Source of the DNA: Panacagrimonas sp052389915
GTDB taxonomy: Bacteria; Pseudomonadota; Gammaproteobacteria; Nevskiales; Nevskiaceae
Reading direction: 5' to 3'
Length of the DNA: 64,000 bases
Assembly: GCA_052389915.1 (NCBI GenBank)
Contig: JBQTHL010000031.1
Location: 248,001-312,000, forward strand
Shown here: positions 1-7,845 of the stretch, one piece after another
Layout of the letters: each line of letters starts with the position of its first letter
How positions within the stretch are numbered: position 1 is the stretch's first letter
Notes under the pieces: generated by a model
Database searches by the model: none
Told to the model about the DNA's origin: nothing
What the model saw: the letters and a program-made list of their open reading frames with translations, nothing else
Program-made: the position numbers and the translations under genes

Positions 1-636
1 GAAGATGTAGAACGCAGCGCGCTTGGCCGCGATGCCGGTCGTCTCTTCGAGGTTGTGCGAGGGCGCGTGAATCAGCTCCGTACGCAGGTTCGCGTATCCC
101 CCGGGAGCGACATCGGCGCCGTCCCACAGAACGCGCATTGCGGACACGCCCGGCGCCGAGTGCAGGGCTCCCACGCATTCTTCGCCCAGGATCAGCACCT
201 GCGCTTTGGTCAGCCCGATGCTGTGCGTCAGCACTTCGCCGCGCTGGTTGTGGTTGAGCATGCCGGCGACCGCGCCGAGCTTGACCACGCCGGCCACGCA
301 GGCCAGAACCTCCGCGCGGTTCTCCATGAGAATGCCCACCGCGTCGCCCGCAAGCACACCCCGTGCACGCAGTACGTGCGCGATGCGATTGGCCCACGTG
401 TTCAGCTCGGCGTAGGTCCAGCTTCGATCCTCGAAGCGCAAGGCGATCCGGCGCGGATGACGTCGCGCCAGGTTCTGCAGATGCAGGCCGATGGAATTCA
501 GCGTGTGCGGCTTCAGCAGAGCCAGGTTGAGCAACCCGCGCTGCGCGGTCAGTGCATCCGGCAGCGTCTTGATGACGCCGCGGAGCAGGTCGCCAAAACG
601 GATTCGGTTGCCGATGGTGTCTTTGTCCTGCGCCAT
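1..636 (-). CDS. Long-chain acyl-CoA synthetase (AMP-binding), N-terminal 212 residues, runs off window
   Basis: The gene is cut by the left window edge; translation starts at ATG 636 with GAGGAG three bases upstream. The visible protein starts MAQDKDTIGNRIRFGDLLRG and contains the AMP-binding N-domain pattern RIALRFEDRSWTYAELN, followed by GVLAGDAVGILMENRAEVLA. It stops at the residues AFYIF, which in this family lie just before the TSGTTG phosphate-binding loop. The family activates long-chain fatty acids to acyl-CoA through an acyl-adenylate and is often coupled to fatty acid uptake (FadD6 type). Substrate range cannot be judged because the core and C-terminal domain lie outside the window. 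It is divergent from the glutathione-transferase-like gene at 786. Confidence 0.8.
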   Translation of the reverse strand, partial: MAQDKDTIGNRIRFGDLLRGVIKTLPDALTAQRGLLNLALLKPHTLNSIGLHLQNLARRHPRRIALRFEDRSWTYAELNTWANRIAHVLRARGVLAGDAVGILMENRAEVLACVAGVVKLGAVAGMLNHNQRGEVLTHSIGLTKAQVLILGEECVGALHSAPGVSAMRVLWDGADVAPGGYANLRTELIHAPSHNLEETTGIAAKRAAFYIF

Positions 637-785
637 GAACTCCTCGGGATCCGTGCGCGCGAAAGGCCGGCCTGGATCATCGCATCTTCGAAGCGTTCGT
701 CCGTGCACCAAACTGTCATGTCCGGTCGGCATGCTGTTGCGGCGTTGCGGCCATTAGACTCTCTGTGACGATCGGGAGAAAAGCC

Positions 786-1520
786 TTGCTCGAACTGTTC
801 ACGTTCCGCATGTCGCATTTCAGCGAGAAGGTGCGCTGGATGCTCGACGCCGCGCGCATCGAGTATCGCGAGACCGGCTGGACCCCGTTTTTTCACATGG
901 TGCCGGCGCTGCGACACGGCCGCGTCGGCACCACCGTGCCCATCCTCAAGCACGGCGGCGGCTACGTGCAGGACAGCACGCGGATCATGCTGTGGCTGGA
1001 CACGAACATGCCGGGCTTTCACCTGCTGCCGCGGGACACGGCAAGTCGACAAGCCGCGCTTGAAATCGAAGAGCGCTTCGACCGCATGGGCAGCCACGTC
1101 ATCCGTTACGCCTACAGCCGCGCGCTGGAAAATCCGCAAGCCATCGTCGATCTGTGGACGCTCGACTCCGGGCCTTTGCAGCGGCGTTTCATCGCCACGA
1201 CCTTTCCCGTACTGCGCAAGGTTTTCAAGCTGCGATTCGGCCTGGACGCCGGGAGAGTCGCCCACTCGCGCAAGGTCATCGCCGAGAGCCTGGATTTTCT
1301 GGACGCGCAACTCGCCGACGGTCGCGAGTACTTGGTTGGCGACGAATTCAGCGTCGCCGATATCACGGCCTGTGCCCTGCTGGCGCCACTGATCGGCCCC
1401 GACGAGCACCCGGTTTATTCGCGCGACGATTTCCGCGCGACGATGGCGCCGCTGGTGACGGACTGGATCGAACGTCCCGCCGCGCAGTGGGTGCGAAAGC
1501 GTTACCGCGCGCGTCGCTAG
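786..1520 (+). CDS. Glutathione S-transferase family protein
   Basis: A 244-residue protein with a GST layout: thioredoxin-like N-domain (about 1-80) starting MLELFTFRMSHFSEKVRW, where the Ser of MSHFSEK is the likely thiol-activating residue, and an all-helical C-domain (about 90-240) with the conserved segment EFSVADITACALLAPL. I prefer TTG 786 because GGGAG lies 7 bases upstream; GTG 765 in the same frame would add seven residues but has no ribosome binding site. The family conjugates glutathione to electrophiles or isomerises or reduces substrates, and the substrate here is unknown. The next gene, a thioesterase on the opposite strand, is convergent with only 2 bases between stops. Confidence 0.85.
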   Translation: MLELFTFRMSHFSEKVRWMLDAARIEYRETGWTPFFHMVPALRHGRVGTTVPILKHGGGYVQDSTRIMLWLDTNMPGFHLLPRDTASRQAALEIEERFDRMGSHVIRYAYSRALENPQAIVDLWTLDSGPLQRRFIATTFPVLRKVFKLRFGLDAGRVAHSRKVIAESLDFLDAQLADGREYLVGDEFSVADITACALLAPLIGPDEHPVYSRDDFRATMAPLVTDWIERPAAQWVRKRYRARR

Positions 1521-1522
1521 AT

Positions 1523-1894
1523 TCAGGCCGGCACGTGGCTGGTCGTCACGTCGGCAATCAGGCGGCCATCCGTCCCCGTGACGGTCGTTCGAACCACGCT
1601 CAGCCGCTTGCCCTTTTTCACGTAGACGGAAGTCGCGCGGAACACGCCGTCCTTCTGGTTGCCGAGCAGCTTGGCATCGAGGCTGATGGCAAGCGGAAAG
1701 CCGGCGACACCCGGCTTCATATCGGCGCCGCCGAAGGCGAGCACCGTGGCGCACACGTCGGCAAACCACAACGTTGCACCCGCGTGCGCCGTGCCGAAGG
1801 GATTGAGGATGCCGGCCTGCACCGGCATCTCTCCCACGACCTTTTCGGCCGACTGCTCGACGATGGAAAACTGGATGTTGCCGCTGACGTGCAT
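1523..1894 (-). CDS. PaaI-type hotdog-fold thioesterase
   Basis: A 123-residue protein typical in length for single-domain PaaI/4HBT thioesterases, which hydrolyse acyl-CoA. The active-site helix segment LNPFGTAHAGATLWFAD (residues 30-46) carries the conserved pattern N-x-x-G-x-x-H-x-G, with His37. The C-terminal beta-strands include KKGKRLSVVRTTVTGTDGRL. It runs in the same direction as the SDR gene upstream at 2713, 260 bases away, and near the acyl-CoA synthetase, which suggests a fatty or aromatic acyl-CoA context. The precise acyl group is unknown. Confidence 0.82.
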   Translation of the reverse strand: MHVSGNIQFSIVEQSAEKVVGEMPVQAGILNPFGTAHAGATLWFADVCATVLAFGGADMKPGVAGFPLAISLDAKLLGNQKDGVFRATSVYVKKGKRLSVVRTTVTGTDGRLIADVTTSHVPA

Positions 1895-1941
1895 CGTTGA
1901 CGGTTTCCCAATTGCGCAGGGTGGCCCGTGGCCGCCGGGGT

Positions 1942-1958
1942 GGCGGGCATGGCCCGCC
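1942..1958. repeat. Palindromic repeat GCGGGCATGGCCCGC (copy 1)
   Basis: Perfect inverted repeat with 7-base arms GGCGGGC / GCCCGCC around ATG. The same core GCGGGCATGGCCCGC recurs at 6167-6187, also between two minus-strand genes. It looks like a small dispersed palindrome, possibly a transcription end or RNA-stability element. Confidence 0.7.
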
Positions 1959-1972
1959 CCACGAGAGAGTTT

Positions 1973-2713
1973 CTAGAAATTTTCCTTGAACGGGCGCAGA
2001 TCGAGTTCCTGCGTCCACGCGGAGCGCGGCTGGCCATGCAGGTGCCAGTAGTTCTCTGCGATGGCATCGACGTCCAGCAAGCCTTCCGCACCCAGCCTTT
2101 CCACCATCGCCGGAATCGCGCTGCGCAGGCGGTCGCCGTCGATGCCGCCGTCGATCAGCACGTGCGCAACGTGGATACCCTTCGGGCCGTAGTCGCGCGC
2201 CATGCTTTGAGAAATCATGCGCAGCCCCGCCTTGGCCGCGGCGAAGTGGGCGAAGCCCGCCTTGCCGCGCAAGCTGCCGGAAGCGCCGGTGAAGATCACC
2301 GTGCCGCGACCCAGCGGCAGCAGACGCCGCGCTGCTTCGCGTCCCACCAGAAAACCGGCATAACAGCCGACTCGCCAGAAGTCCTCGAACTGCGCCGCGG
2401 TCAATTTCTGAAAGTCGATAATCGCGTTGTTGCCCGCGTTGAACACCACGAGGTCCGCGGGTTCCTTGCCCGCGCCGGGATTCATTGCCCGGTCGAACAA
2501 TCGGATCACGTCCGCTTCCTGCGTAGTGTCCGTGACCACGGCTTCTGCGCTGCCGCCGGCCGCAAGAATGACCGCGACGATCTGCTCGATCTTCGCGGCG
2601 GTGCGCCCCGCGACCAGCACGTGATGACCTTCTCGCGAGAAACGCTTGCACACCGCGCCGCCGACGCCACGTTCCGATCCCACGCCGACCACGACCGCTG
2701 TTGGCTTGTTCAT
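1973..2713 (-). CDS. SDR-family protein lacking the catalytic tyrosine
   Basis: A 246-residue Rossmann-fold protein of classical SDR length. The nucleotide-binding region reads AVVVGVGSERGVGGA (6-20), and FNAGNN (91-96) matches the NNAG strand. TGASGS (142-147) provides the active-site Ser region. At the YxxxK position the sequence is FAAAK, so Phe157 replaces Tyr while Lys161 is kept. From memory, a subgroup ending in the pattern GPKGIHVAHVLIDG shares this change, so it may be a binding or non-classical SDR rather than a standard dehydrogenase. I chose ATG 2713 (MNKPTAVVVG); an in-frame start at 2743 would add ten residues without SDR similarity. Confidence 0.8.
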   Translation of the reverse strand: MNKPTAVVVGVGSERGVGGAVCKRFSREGHHVLVAGRTAAKIEQIVAVILAAGGSAEAVVTDTTQEADVIRLFDRAMNPGAGKEPADLVVFNAGNNAIIDFQKLTAAQFEDFWRVGCYAGFLVGREAARRLLPLGRGTVIFTGASGSLRGKAGFAHFAAAKAGLRMISQSMARDYGPKGIHVAHVLIDGGIDGDRLRSAIPAMVERLGAEGLLDVDAIAENYWHLHGQPRSAWTQELDLRPFKENF

Positions 2714-2768
2714 GACTTCACTTTTCCCTGCCGGCCCGATCATTTCGGGGCCACGACTCTAGCGCGCT

Positions 2769-3431
2769 TTACGGCTCCGCCCACAGCCGCATCAGGTTCA
2801 CATAGGTCTTGGCTGCAAGGTCGAATTCCGGCGTCTTGGTCCGCCCGGCTTTTTCCCACAGGGCGCGGCGGACGGAATCGAGATCGAACAGGATTTCGCG
2901 CCTGGCCGGATCGCGCACCAGGCTTTGAATCCACATCACCGCGGCGAGTCGCTCGCCACGCGTGACCTCGGCGACGTGGTGGATGGTCGTCGCGGGATAA
3001 AGAATGGCGTCGCCCGCCGCGAGCTTGAAACGGGTCTCGCCGGTGTAGCTTTCGATCACCAGTTCGCCGCCGTCGTAGCTCGCGGGGTCACTCAGAAACA
3101 CGGTCATGGCGATGTCGGTACGCACCGCCTGTGTCGCGCCCATGATCGCGTCATCCACGTGCGAGCCGTACGACATGCCCGGCACGTAGCGCGAAAACGT
3201 CGGCGGCATTAGGACATTGGGCTGAGTGGCGGTGCGAAACAGCTTGTGCCGGAACAGCGCCTGGTGGACCCGCTGCGCGCAGCCCTCGTGTGTGGTCTGC
3301 AAATTGTTCTTGACGGTGCGCGCATGCCAGCCCGCGGTGCTGTTGCCGTCCGCAAAATTCGAACTCGACAAGGTGTTGCGGATGGCGGTCAAGGTCGGCG
3401 CGTCCAGGACATTGTTGAGGACCAGTTGCAT
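2769..3431 (-). CDS. PKHD-type Fe(II)/2-oxoglutarate-dependent dioxygenase (PiuC/YbiX-like)
   Basis: The 220-residue length fits the PKHD-type hydroxylase family. The iron ligands are visible as YGSHVDD (His91, Asp93) and TIHHVAEVTRGER (His151 or His152), with Arg161 placed to bind the 2-oxoglutarate carboxylate. Members often lie near iron uptake genes; here the flanks are an SDR gene and a divergent MFS exporter, so that context is missing. The start at ATG 3431 gives MQLVLNNVLD, the usual N-terminus of the family. Confidence 0.87.
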   Translation of the reverse strand: MQLVLNNVLDAPTLTAIRNTLSSSNFADGNSTAGWHARTVKNNLQTTHEGCAQRVHQALFRHKLFRTATQPNVLMPPTFSRYVPGMSYGSHVDDAIMGATQAVRTDIAMTVFLSDPASYDGGELVIESYTGETRFKLAAGDAILYPATTIHHVAEVTRGERLAAVMWIQSLVRDPARREILFDLDSVRRALWEKAGRTKTPEFDLAAKTYVNLMRLWAEP

Positions 3432-3502
3432 CGGTTTTCCTGTTCTGGAAGGGCTCTGGGACGGCGGGCAAATGCTAGCCCGATCCCGGCGCGGCCGGCG
3501 AC

Positions 3503-3508
3503 TACAAT
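3503..3508 (+). promoter_or_regulatory. Candidate -10 element TACAAT upstream of the MFS exporter
   Basis: TACAAT lies 29 bases before the TTG start at 3537 in the short divergent gap. No convincing -35 box is visible at 16-18 bases upstream, so this is a weak call. Confidence 0.35.
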
Positions 3509-3536
3509 CGCATCCGCTCGTCTCCCTTCCTGCACC

Positions 3537-4775
3537 TTGTCCCTGTTCCCGAAATCCGCCGGACCCCGACCGGCGGCGCTGGTTTTCATCTTCATCACCG
3601 TGGTGCTCGACACCATCGCCTTCGGCATCATCATCCCGGTGCTGCCCAAGCTGGTGGAGCAGTTTGCAGGCGGCGACACGGCGCACGCGGCCGAGGTCTA
3701 CGGCCTGTTCGGCGTGGCCTGGGGTCTCGCGCATTTCATCGGAGCGCCCATCCACGGCGCGCTGTCGGACCGCTTCGGACGACGGCCGCTGATTCTGCTG
3801 TCCTGCGTCGGGCTCGGGCTGGATTACGTGCTGATGGCGCTGGCGCCGTCCCTGGTCTGGCTGTTCGTGGGCCGCGTGCTGTCGGGCATGACCGCCGCCA
3901 GCTTCACCGTGGCCGGCGCCTACATCGCGGACGTGACGCCACCGGAAAAACGCGCGAGCGCCTTCGGCTTGTATGGCGCAGCGTGGGGACTGGGCTTCAT
4001 CCTCGGTCCGGCCATCGGCGGCCTGCTCGGCGACGGCAATCCGCGCCTTCCGTTCTGGGTCGCGGCGGGGATGGCTTTCGCCAACACGGTGTACGGCGTG
4101 TTCATGCTGCCGGAATCGCTGCCGCCGGAGCGGCGCGTGCCGTTCGAGTGGCGCAAAGCGAATCCGCTGGGTTCGCTGCAACTGCTGCGCTCGCATCGCG
4201 AGTTGTTCGGACTAGCCGGCGCCAGCGCGCTGCACTATCTCGGTCACAACGTGATGCCCAGCGTGTTCGTGCTGTACGCCGGGTATCGCTATGGCTGGGG
4301 TATCGGCACGGTGGGCCTGGCGCTGGCCGTGGTCGGGGCGCTTTCCATCGGTGTGCAGGCCGGCCTCATCAAGCCCGTGGTCGCGCGCCTGGGTGAGCGT
4401 CGCACGATGGTGGTGGGTTTCATCTTCGGCGCTGTGGGTTATGCCTTGTGCGGGCTGGCGGAGACGGCGCTGTGGTTCTGGGTGGCGCTGGTGGTGTTCG
4501 AGCTGATTGGCCTGGCGCCGTCCTCGCTGATGTCGCTGATGTCGCAACGAGTCAGCGCCGAAGAACAAGGGCGATTGCAAGGCGCCAACACCGGGCTGAT
4601 GGGCATCATGGGAGTGATCGGCCCAGGGCTATTTGCCTACGCCTTTGCGTTCGGCATTGGCGAGGAACGGAGCTGGACCTTGCCTGGCTTGCCTTTCTTC
4701 GTCGCTGCCGCGCTCACGGCATTGGCAGCTTGGGCGGCGTGGCGTGCGACGGGGTCTCGCAGAACAGCATCGTAG
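3537..4775 (+). CDS. MFS transporter, TetA/TCR-like drug exporter
   Basis: A 412-residue inner-membrane protein with about twelve hydrophobic segments. The loop 2-3 signature of major facilitators is clear (GALSDRFGRRPLILLS), and the motif C region GAAWGLGFILGPAIGGLLG lies in TM5, both typical of proton-coupled tetracycline-type antiporters. The second half repeats the fold, with the loop pattern LGERRTMVVGFIFGA. No ATG precedes TM1 closely; TTG 3537 (LSLFPKSAG) is the most sensible start, though no Shine-Dalgarno is evident. Substrate is not predictable. The gene is divergent from the dioxygenase gene. Confidence 0.85.
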   Translation: MSLFPKSAGPRPAALVFIFITVVLDTIAFGIIIPVLPKLVEQFAGGDTAHAAEVYGLFGVAWGLAHFIGAPIHGALSDRFGRRPLILLSCVGLGLDYVLMALAPSLVWLFVGRVLSGMTAASFTVAGAYIADVTPPEKRASAFGLYGAAWGLGFILGPAIGGLLGDGNPRLPFWVAAGMAFANTVYGVFMLPESLPPERRVPFEWRKANPLGSLQLLRSHRELFGLAGASALHYLGHNVMPSVFVLYAGYRYGWGIGTVGLALAVVGALSIGVQAGLIKPVVARLGERRTMVVGFIFGAVGYALCGLAETALWFWVALVVFELIGLAPSSLMSLMSQRVSAEEQGRLQGANTGLMGIMGVIGPGLFAYAFAFGIGEERSWTLPGLPFFVAAALTALAAWAAWRATGSRRTAS

Positions 4776-4816
4776 GTTGGTGGTTTCGGGAATACGGTCG
4801 CGGCCTAACCCATGCG

Positions 4817-6106
4817 CTACTCGCGCAGCTCCCCGCAATTGCTCGGTGCCGGCTGACCATCGAAGCGGTCGGCCAGGTAGGCGACGGCAGCTGCGGCGCC
4901 ATTGAAGGCCAGTGGCTCGTGCTTACTGAGCGTACGCCGATATTGCACCGGCACACCCGCATCGCAGTAGGTTTGCGCCAGTTCGTCCACGTCTACGATA
5001 GGAATCACTTCGTCGATGGTGCCGTGATAGAGGTAGGTCGGCGCCGTGGGCCTGCCTTGCCCGAGACGGTTCTCGGCAATGAGTTGCATCACCGCCGGTA
5101 CATCCAGCAACTCCGGCACGCTCACGTAACGGCTGATGCTCTGGAAGGCATACAGCTTGATCGCGTCCGGCGCGCCGGAGAGCGCCTGGCTGACACAGCT
5201 CTCGCCCACGTCGCGCAGCATCTGCTGGCCATCGGCGTTGAACAGCGTCTGCGTGTCGAGCTGCGGGAACGCGCGCTTCAAGCCGGCGATGGAGGTGAAG
5301 TAGATGCCGACAAATTTGCTGCCATCGACGCTGCGGTAGAGATTGCCCAGGTCCACCGGCACGCCGCCCGCGGCGACGCCCTGCACGTTGAGTTCCGGCG
5401 CGTAGCCGGCGCGCAGCTCCGAGGCCCAGGCCGAGGCGAGCGCACCGCCGGAGTAGCCCATCATGCCGACGGGCGTGAGCATTCCATCGAGGTCGGCCTG
5501 CGCAAAATTCAGGGCCGCGCGAACGCCGTCCAGTACGCCCTGCCCGGAATTCACGGCCGCGGTGAACTGCGAATCCAGCCCCTCGTAATCCGGCACCGAC
5601 ACGACCCATCCGCGGACCAGCGCGAGCGAGATCAGCGCCTGTTCCAGCACCGCGCCTTTCAGGTATTCGACCGAGGGCGCGCATTCCAGGGTCAGGCCGT
5701 CGTACGCGATCTGGTAGGACAGCAACACCCGGCTGGTATCGGGCGCACGCGGCGGTACCAGCAGGGTGGTGACCTTCGCATCGGCCTGTCCGTTGGTGTC
5801 GTTGGAGCGGTACATCACCTGCCAGGCCTGGCCGCGCACCGGCAACAACGGCACGGCGCGCGCGTTGATTTCGCGAAAACGAATCACGCCACCGGGTGGC
5901 GTGTTGTGCAACACGTCCGGTGCGGGCGCCTGGTAGAAAGGATCGCCCACGAACGTGCGATACGGGGTCTCGGGTTGCGGGAACGGCTCGCCCTGCGGCG
6001 GCGTTCCGCCACCGCCAAAGCCACCCCCAGCTCCGCCGCCGCCACAGGCGGAAAGCAGCGCGCCGCCGCTCAACAAGAAGGCTCCCAGCAGGTGGAAATT
6101 TTTCAT
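4817..6106 (-). CDS. Secreted lipase-like alpha/beta-hydrolase lipoprotein
   Basis: A 429-residue protein. The N-terminus is a lipoprotein signal with lipobox LLSAC (Cys21), followed by a Gly-rich linker to about residue 36. The catalytic nucleophile elbow is GYSGGA (Ser219). The segments VLLSYQIAYDGLTLECAPS and TYLYHGTIDEVIPI fit the secretory-lipase (LIP) family, the latter carrying the Asp expected before the late catalytic His (KHEPLAF). Such proteins hydrolyse acylglycerols or other esters, here anchored in the envelope. ATG 6106 has AGGA nine bases upstream; TTG 6112 is a poorer alternative. Confidence 0.83.
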   Translation of the reverse strand: MKNFHLLGAFLLSGGALLSACGGGGAGGGFGGGGTPPQGEPFPQPETPYRTFVGDPFYQAPAPDVLHNTPPGGVIRFREINARAVPLLPVRGQAWQVMYRSNDTNGQADAKVTTLLVPPRAPDTSRVLLSYQIAYDGLTLECAPSVEYLKGAVLEQALISLALVRGWVVSVPDYEGLDSQFTAAVNSGQGVLDGVRAALNFAQADLDGMLTPVGMMGYSGGALASAWASELRAGYAPELNVQGVAAGGVPVDLGNLYRSVDGSKFVGIYFTSIAGLKRAFPQLDTQTLFNADGQQMLRDVGESCVSQALSGAPDAIKLYAFQSISRYVSVPELLDVPAVMQLIAENRLGQGRPTAPTYLYHGTIDEVIPIVDVDELAQTYCDAGVPVQYRRTLSKHEPLAFNGAAAAVAYLADRFDGQPAPSNCGELRE

Positions 6107-6166
6107 TGACAATTGTCCTGAAAGCGTTCGGGTCTGTCGATGATGGGCGCGGCTTCGTGGGGTGCC

Positions 6167-6187
6167 GTCGCGGGCATGGCCCGCGAC
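6167..6187. repeat. Palindromic repeat GCGGGCATGGCCCGC (copy 2)
   Basis: Perfect 9-base arms GTCGCGGGC / GCCCGCGAC around ATG, between the lipase gene and the crotonase gene upstream of it. It shares its core with the copy at 1942-1958. Confidence 0.7.
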
Positions 6188-6199
6188 ACTCTTCCGAGA

Positions 6200-6979
6200 C
6201 TACTTCGGCTTGAACCAGCTCGCTCCCGACATGGACGCCACCGCTTCGAACGCCAACCCCGCGTGCAAGTCGTGCGCCAGCGCTCGCTTGATCGGACGGG
6301 TCAGCACGTGCCGCGTATTGCGCAGCAGCACGGGGTTGCGGCTGGCCAGATCGGCCGCCAGTTCGTAGGCGCGCGGCAGCAGTTTCTCGACGGGCAGCAC
6401 CTCGCCGACGACGCCCAGATCGCGGGCTTCCGCCGCGCCGATCTTCTGCCCGGTGAGCAGGAAGTAGCGCCCGCGATTGGGGCCGAGCAGCAGCGGCCAT
6501 ACGATCTGAATTCCGTCGCCGGGCACGAGCTGGCCGGGGAAGTGCGGCGCGTCCTGGAAGTACGCCGACTCTGCGGCAAGCACGATGTCGCACAGCACGG
6601 CCAGTTCGGAATGCACGGTGCTGGGGCCGTTGACGGCGGCAATCATCGGCACCTCGATATCGAGCAACTGGTTCAACAGACGATTGCCTTCCCAGATGAT
6701 GCGGTCCCAGACCTCGGCCGGGTATTCGCCCTTGGCCAGTCCGCCGATGCCCGCGCCGGCCGGCAAGGTGGTGAAGGCATCGCCGGTGCCGGTGAGCACG
6801 ACCACGCGGTTGTCGCGATCCGAGGCGATGGCGGCGAACAACTCGCCCATCTCGGCGTGCGGCAGCGCGCCCCAGATCAGCGGCCCGCCGTGCGAGTGCA
6901 TGCGCACGGTAAGCACGCCGGCGGCATCGCGACTGACATCGGCGGTCTTGAAGTTGTAGCGGTATTCGGCGAGTTTCAT
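6200..6979 (-). CDS. Crotonase-fold hydrolase, 6-oxocamphor hydrolase-like
   Basis: A 259-residue crotonase-superfamily protein. The enoyl-CoA hydratase glutamates are not in their usual context. Instead the protein has VNGPSTVHSELAVLCDI (His123), DAPHFPGQLVPGDG (His146, Asp155) and LHAGLAFEAVASMSG (Glu245). As I recall them, the catalytic residues of 6-oxocamphor hydrolase from Rhodococcus are His122, His145, Asp154 and Glu244, so all four match with a constant offset of one; His41 could correspond to His45. I therefore infer a retro-Claisen C-C hydrolase acting on a cyclic beta-diketone or similar compound rather than a CoA-ester hydratase. Start ATG 6979. Confidence 0.78.
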   Translation of the reverse strand: MKLAEYRYNFKTADVSRDAAGVLTVRMHSHGGPLIWGALPHAEMGELFAAIASDRDNRVVVLTGTGDAFTTLPAGAGIGGLAKGEYPAEVWDRIIWEGNRLLNQLLDIEVPMIAAVNGPSTVHSELAVLCDIVLAAESAYFQDAPHFPGQLVPGDGIQIVWPLLLGPNRGRYFLLTGQKIGAAEARDLGVVGEVLPVEKLLPRAYELAADLASRNPVLLRNTRHVLTRPIKRALAHDLHAGLAFEAVASMSGASWFKPK

Positions 6980-7009
6980 GTTGGGTTCCGGGTGCGTGAA
7001 AAGCGTCGC

Positions 7010-7015
7010 TACAAT
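7010..7015 (+). promoter_or_regulatory. Candidate -10 element TACAAT upstream of the DUF3617 gene
   Basis: TACAAT lies 36 bases before ATG 7052 in the divergent gap. The -35 region is not clear. Confidence 0.4.
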
Positions 7016-7051
7016 CGGCCCTGCTTACCGACCAGCACAAGGAGAGGACGA

Positions 7052-7510
7052 ATGAACAAGCACAACGTGGCCAGGGGCGCTGCAGCGCTGTTGTGGCTGC
7101 TTGCCGGCAACGCCGCGGCGGCGGACAACTGGGGCAAGCCGGGTTTGTGGGAACAGACGACCGTCAGCGGCGGAATCTCCGGCAACAAGAAAGGCAGAGT
7201 CGATTTCGAGTGCGTTACCGCCGCCGAGCGAGCCAAGTTCGACGACAAGGACGCGGTCCTGAAAGAGATCGTGAGCGAGATCGGCAAGGATTGCACCGTC
7301 AAGAACTTCAAGCACGGCAGCAAGGAGATTTCCTACGAGACCACCTGCCCCACCGGCGGCATGAAAGCCAAGATCGCGTTCGAGTCGCCCACCGCGCAGC
7401 GATCGACCATCACGATGGCGTACAAGGAACTTGCGGGAACCGAAGAAATCAGCAGCCGCTGGGTCTCTGCCGATTGCGGCGAACACGCCGAAGAGGAGCC
7501 GGAGGAATAG
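7052..7510 (+). CDS. DUF3617-family exported protein
   Basis: A 152-residue protein with a signal peptide (about 1-23, LLWLLAGNAAAADNWG) and the features of DUF3617: GLWEQTTVSGG near the mature N-terminus, then Cys-containing segments FECVTAAE, KDCTVKNF and TTCPTGGMKAKIAFES, and a C-terminal SADCGE. The conserved cysteines may form disulfides in the periplasm. No function is established for the family. ATG 7052 has GGAGAGG six bases upstream. It is followed by a small convergent lipoprotein gene. Confidence 0.75.
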   Translation: MNKHNVARGAAALLWLLAGNAAAADNWGKPGLWEQTTVSGGISGNKKGRVDFECVTAAERAKFDDKDAVLKEIVSEIGKDCTVKNFKHGSKEISYETTCPTGGMKAKIAFESPTAQRSTITMAYKELAGTEEISSRWVSADCGEHAEEEPEE

Positions 7511-7570
7511 CGCGAGCCGGCCGGTGCAGCAGCGCTTTCCTGATCTACGTGGCGTCCTTCCGGGCGTCCC

Positions 7571-7819
7571 CTACCGCTTTCCCCGCACCCACACCGGCTG
7601 CGGCTTGCAGCCGGCGTCATAAGACAGGCGCGGCGCCTCCGAGTGGGGCAGCACGGGCTCGCCCGGCCGGTCGCGGCAGGCCACGGCATTGATCTCGAAA
7701 TCGCTGGGACGCGAGGCTAGATCCTGCTCGGCCATTGCCTGCCTGTACGACCGGGGCTGCGGGCTCGCGCAACCTCCGACAAAAAACGCCGTCAGAACGC
7801 CCGACAACAAAAGCCGCAT
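7571..7819 (-). CDS. Small predicted lipoprotein, unknown function
   Basis: An 82-residue protein starting MRLLLSGVLTAFFVGGC, a short lipoprotein signal with lipobox VGGC. The mature part is hydrophilic with two further cysteines (NAVACRDR, DAGCKPQP) and no recognised domain. It lies 26 bases downstream of the GST gene in the same direction, so it may be cotranscribed. An in-frame ATG at 7855 would overlap that gene and put charged residues in front of the signal. Confidence 0.55.
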   Translation of the reverse strand: MRLLLSGVLTAFFVGGCASPQPRSYRQAMAEQDLASRPSDFEINAVACRDRPGEPVLPHSEAPRLSYDAGCKPQPVWVRGKR

Positions 7820-7845
7820 GCCGACGACGTAACGCAAATCCCGCT

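Noticed and set aside
549..2651. A 700-codon open frame on the minus strand across the GST, thioesterase and SDR genes
   Set aside because: Its product is Arg/Ala/Gly-rich low complexity and overlaps three well-supported genes; it is an antisense or frame-shadow effect of high GC.
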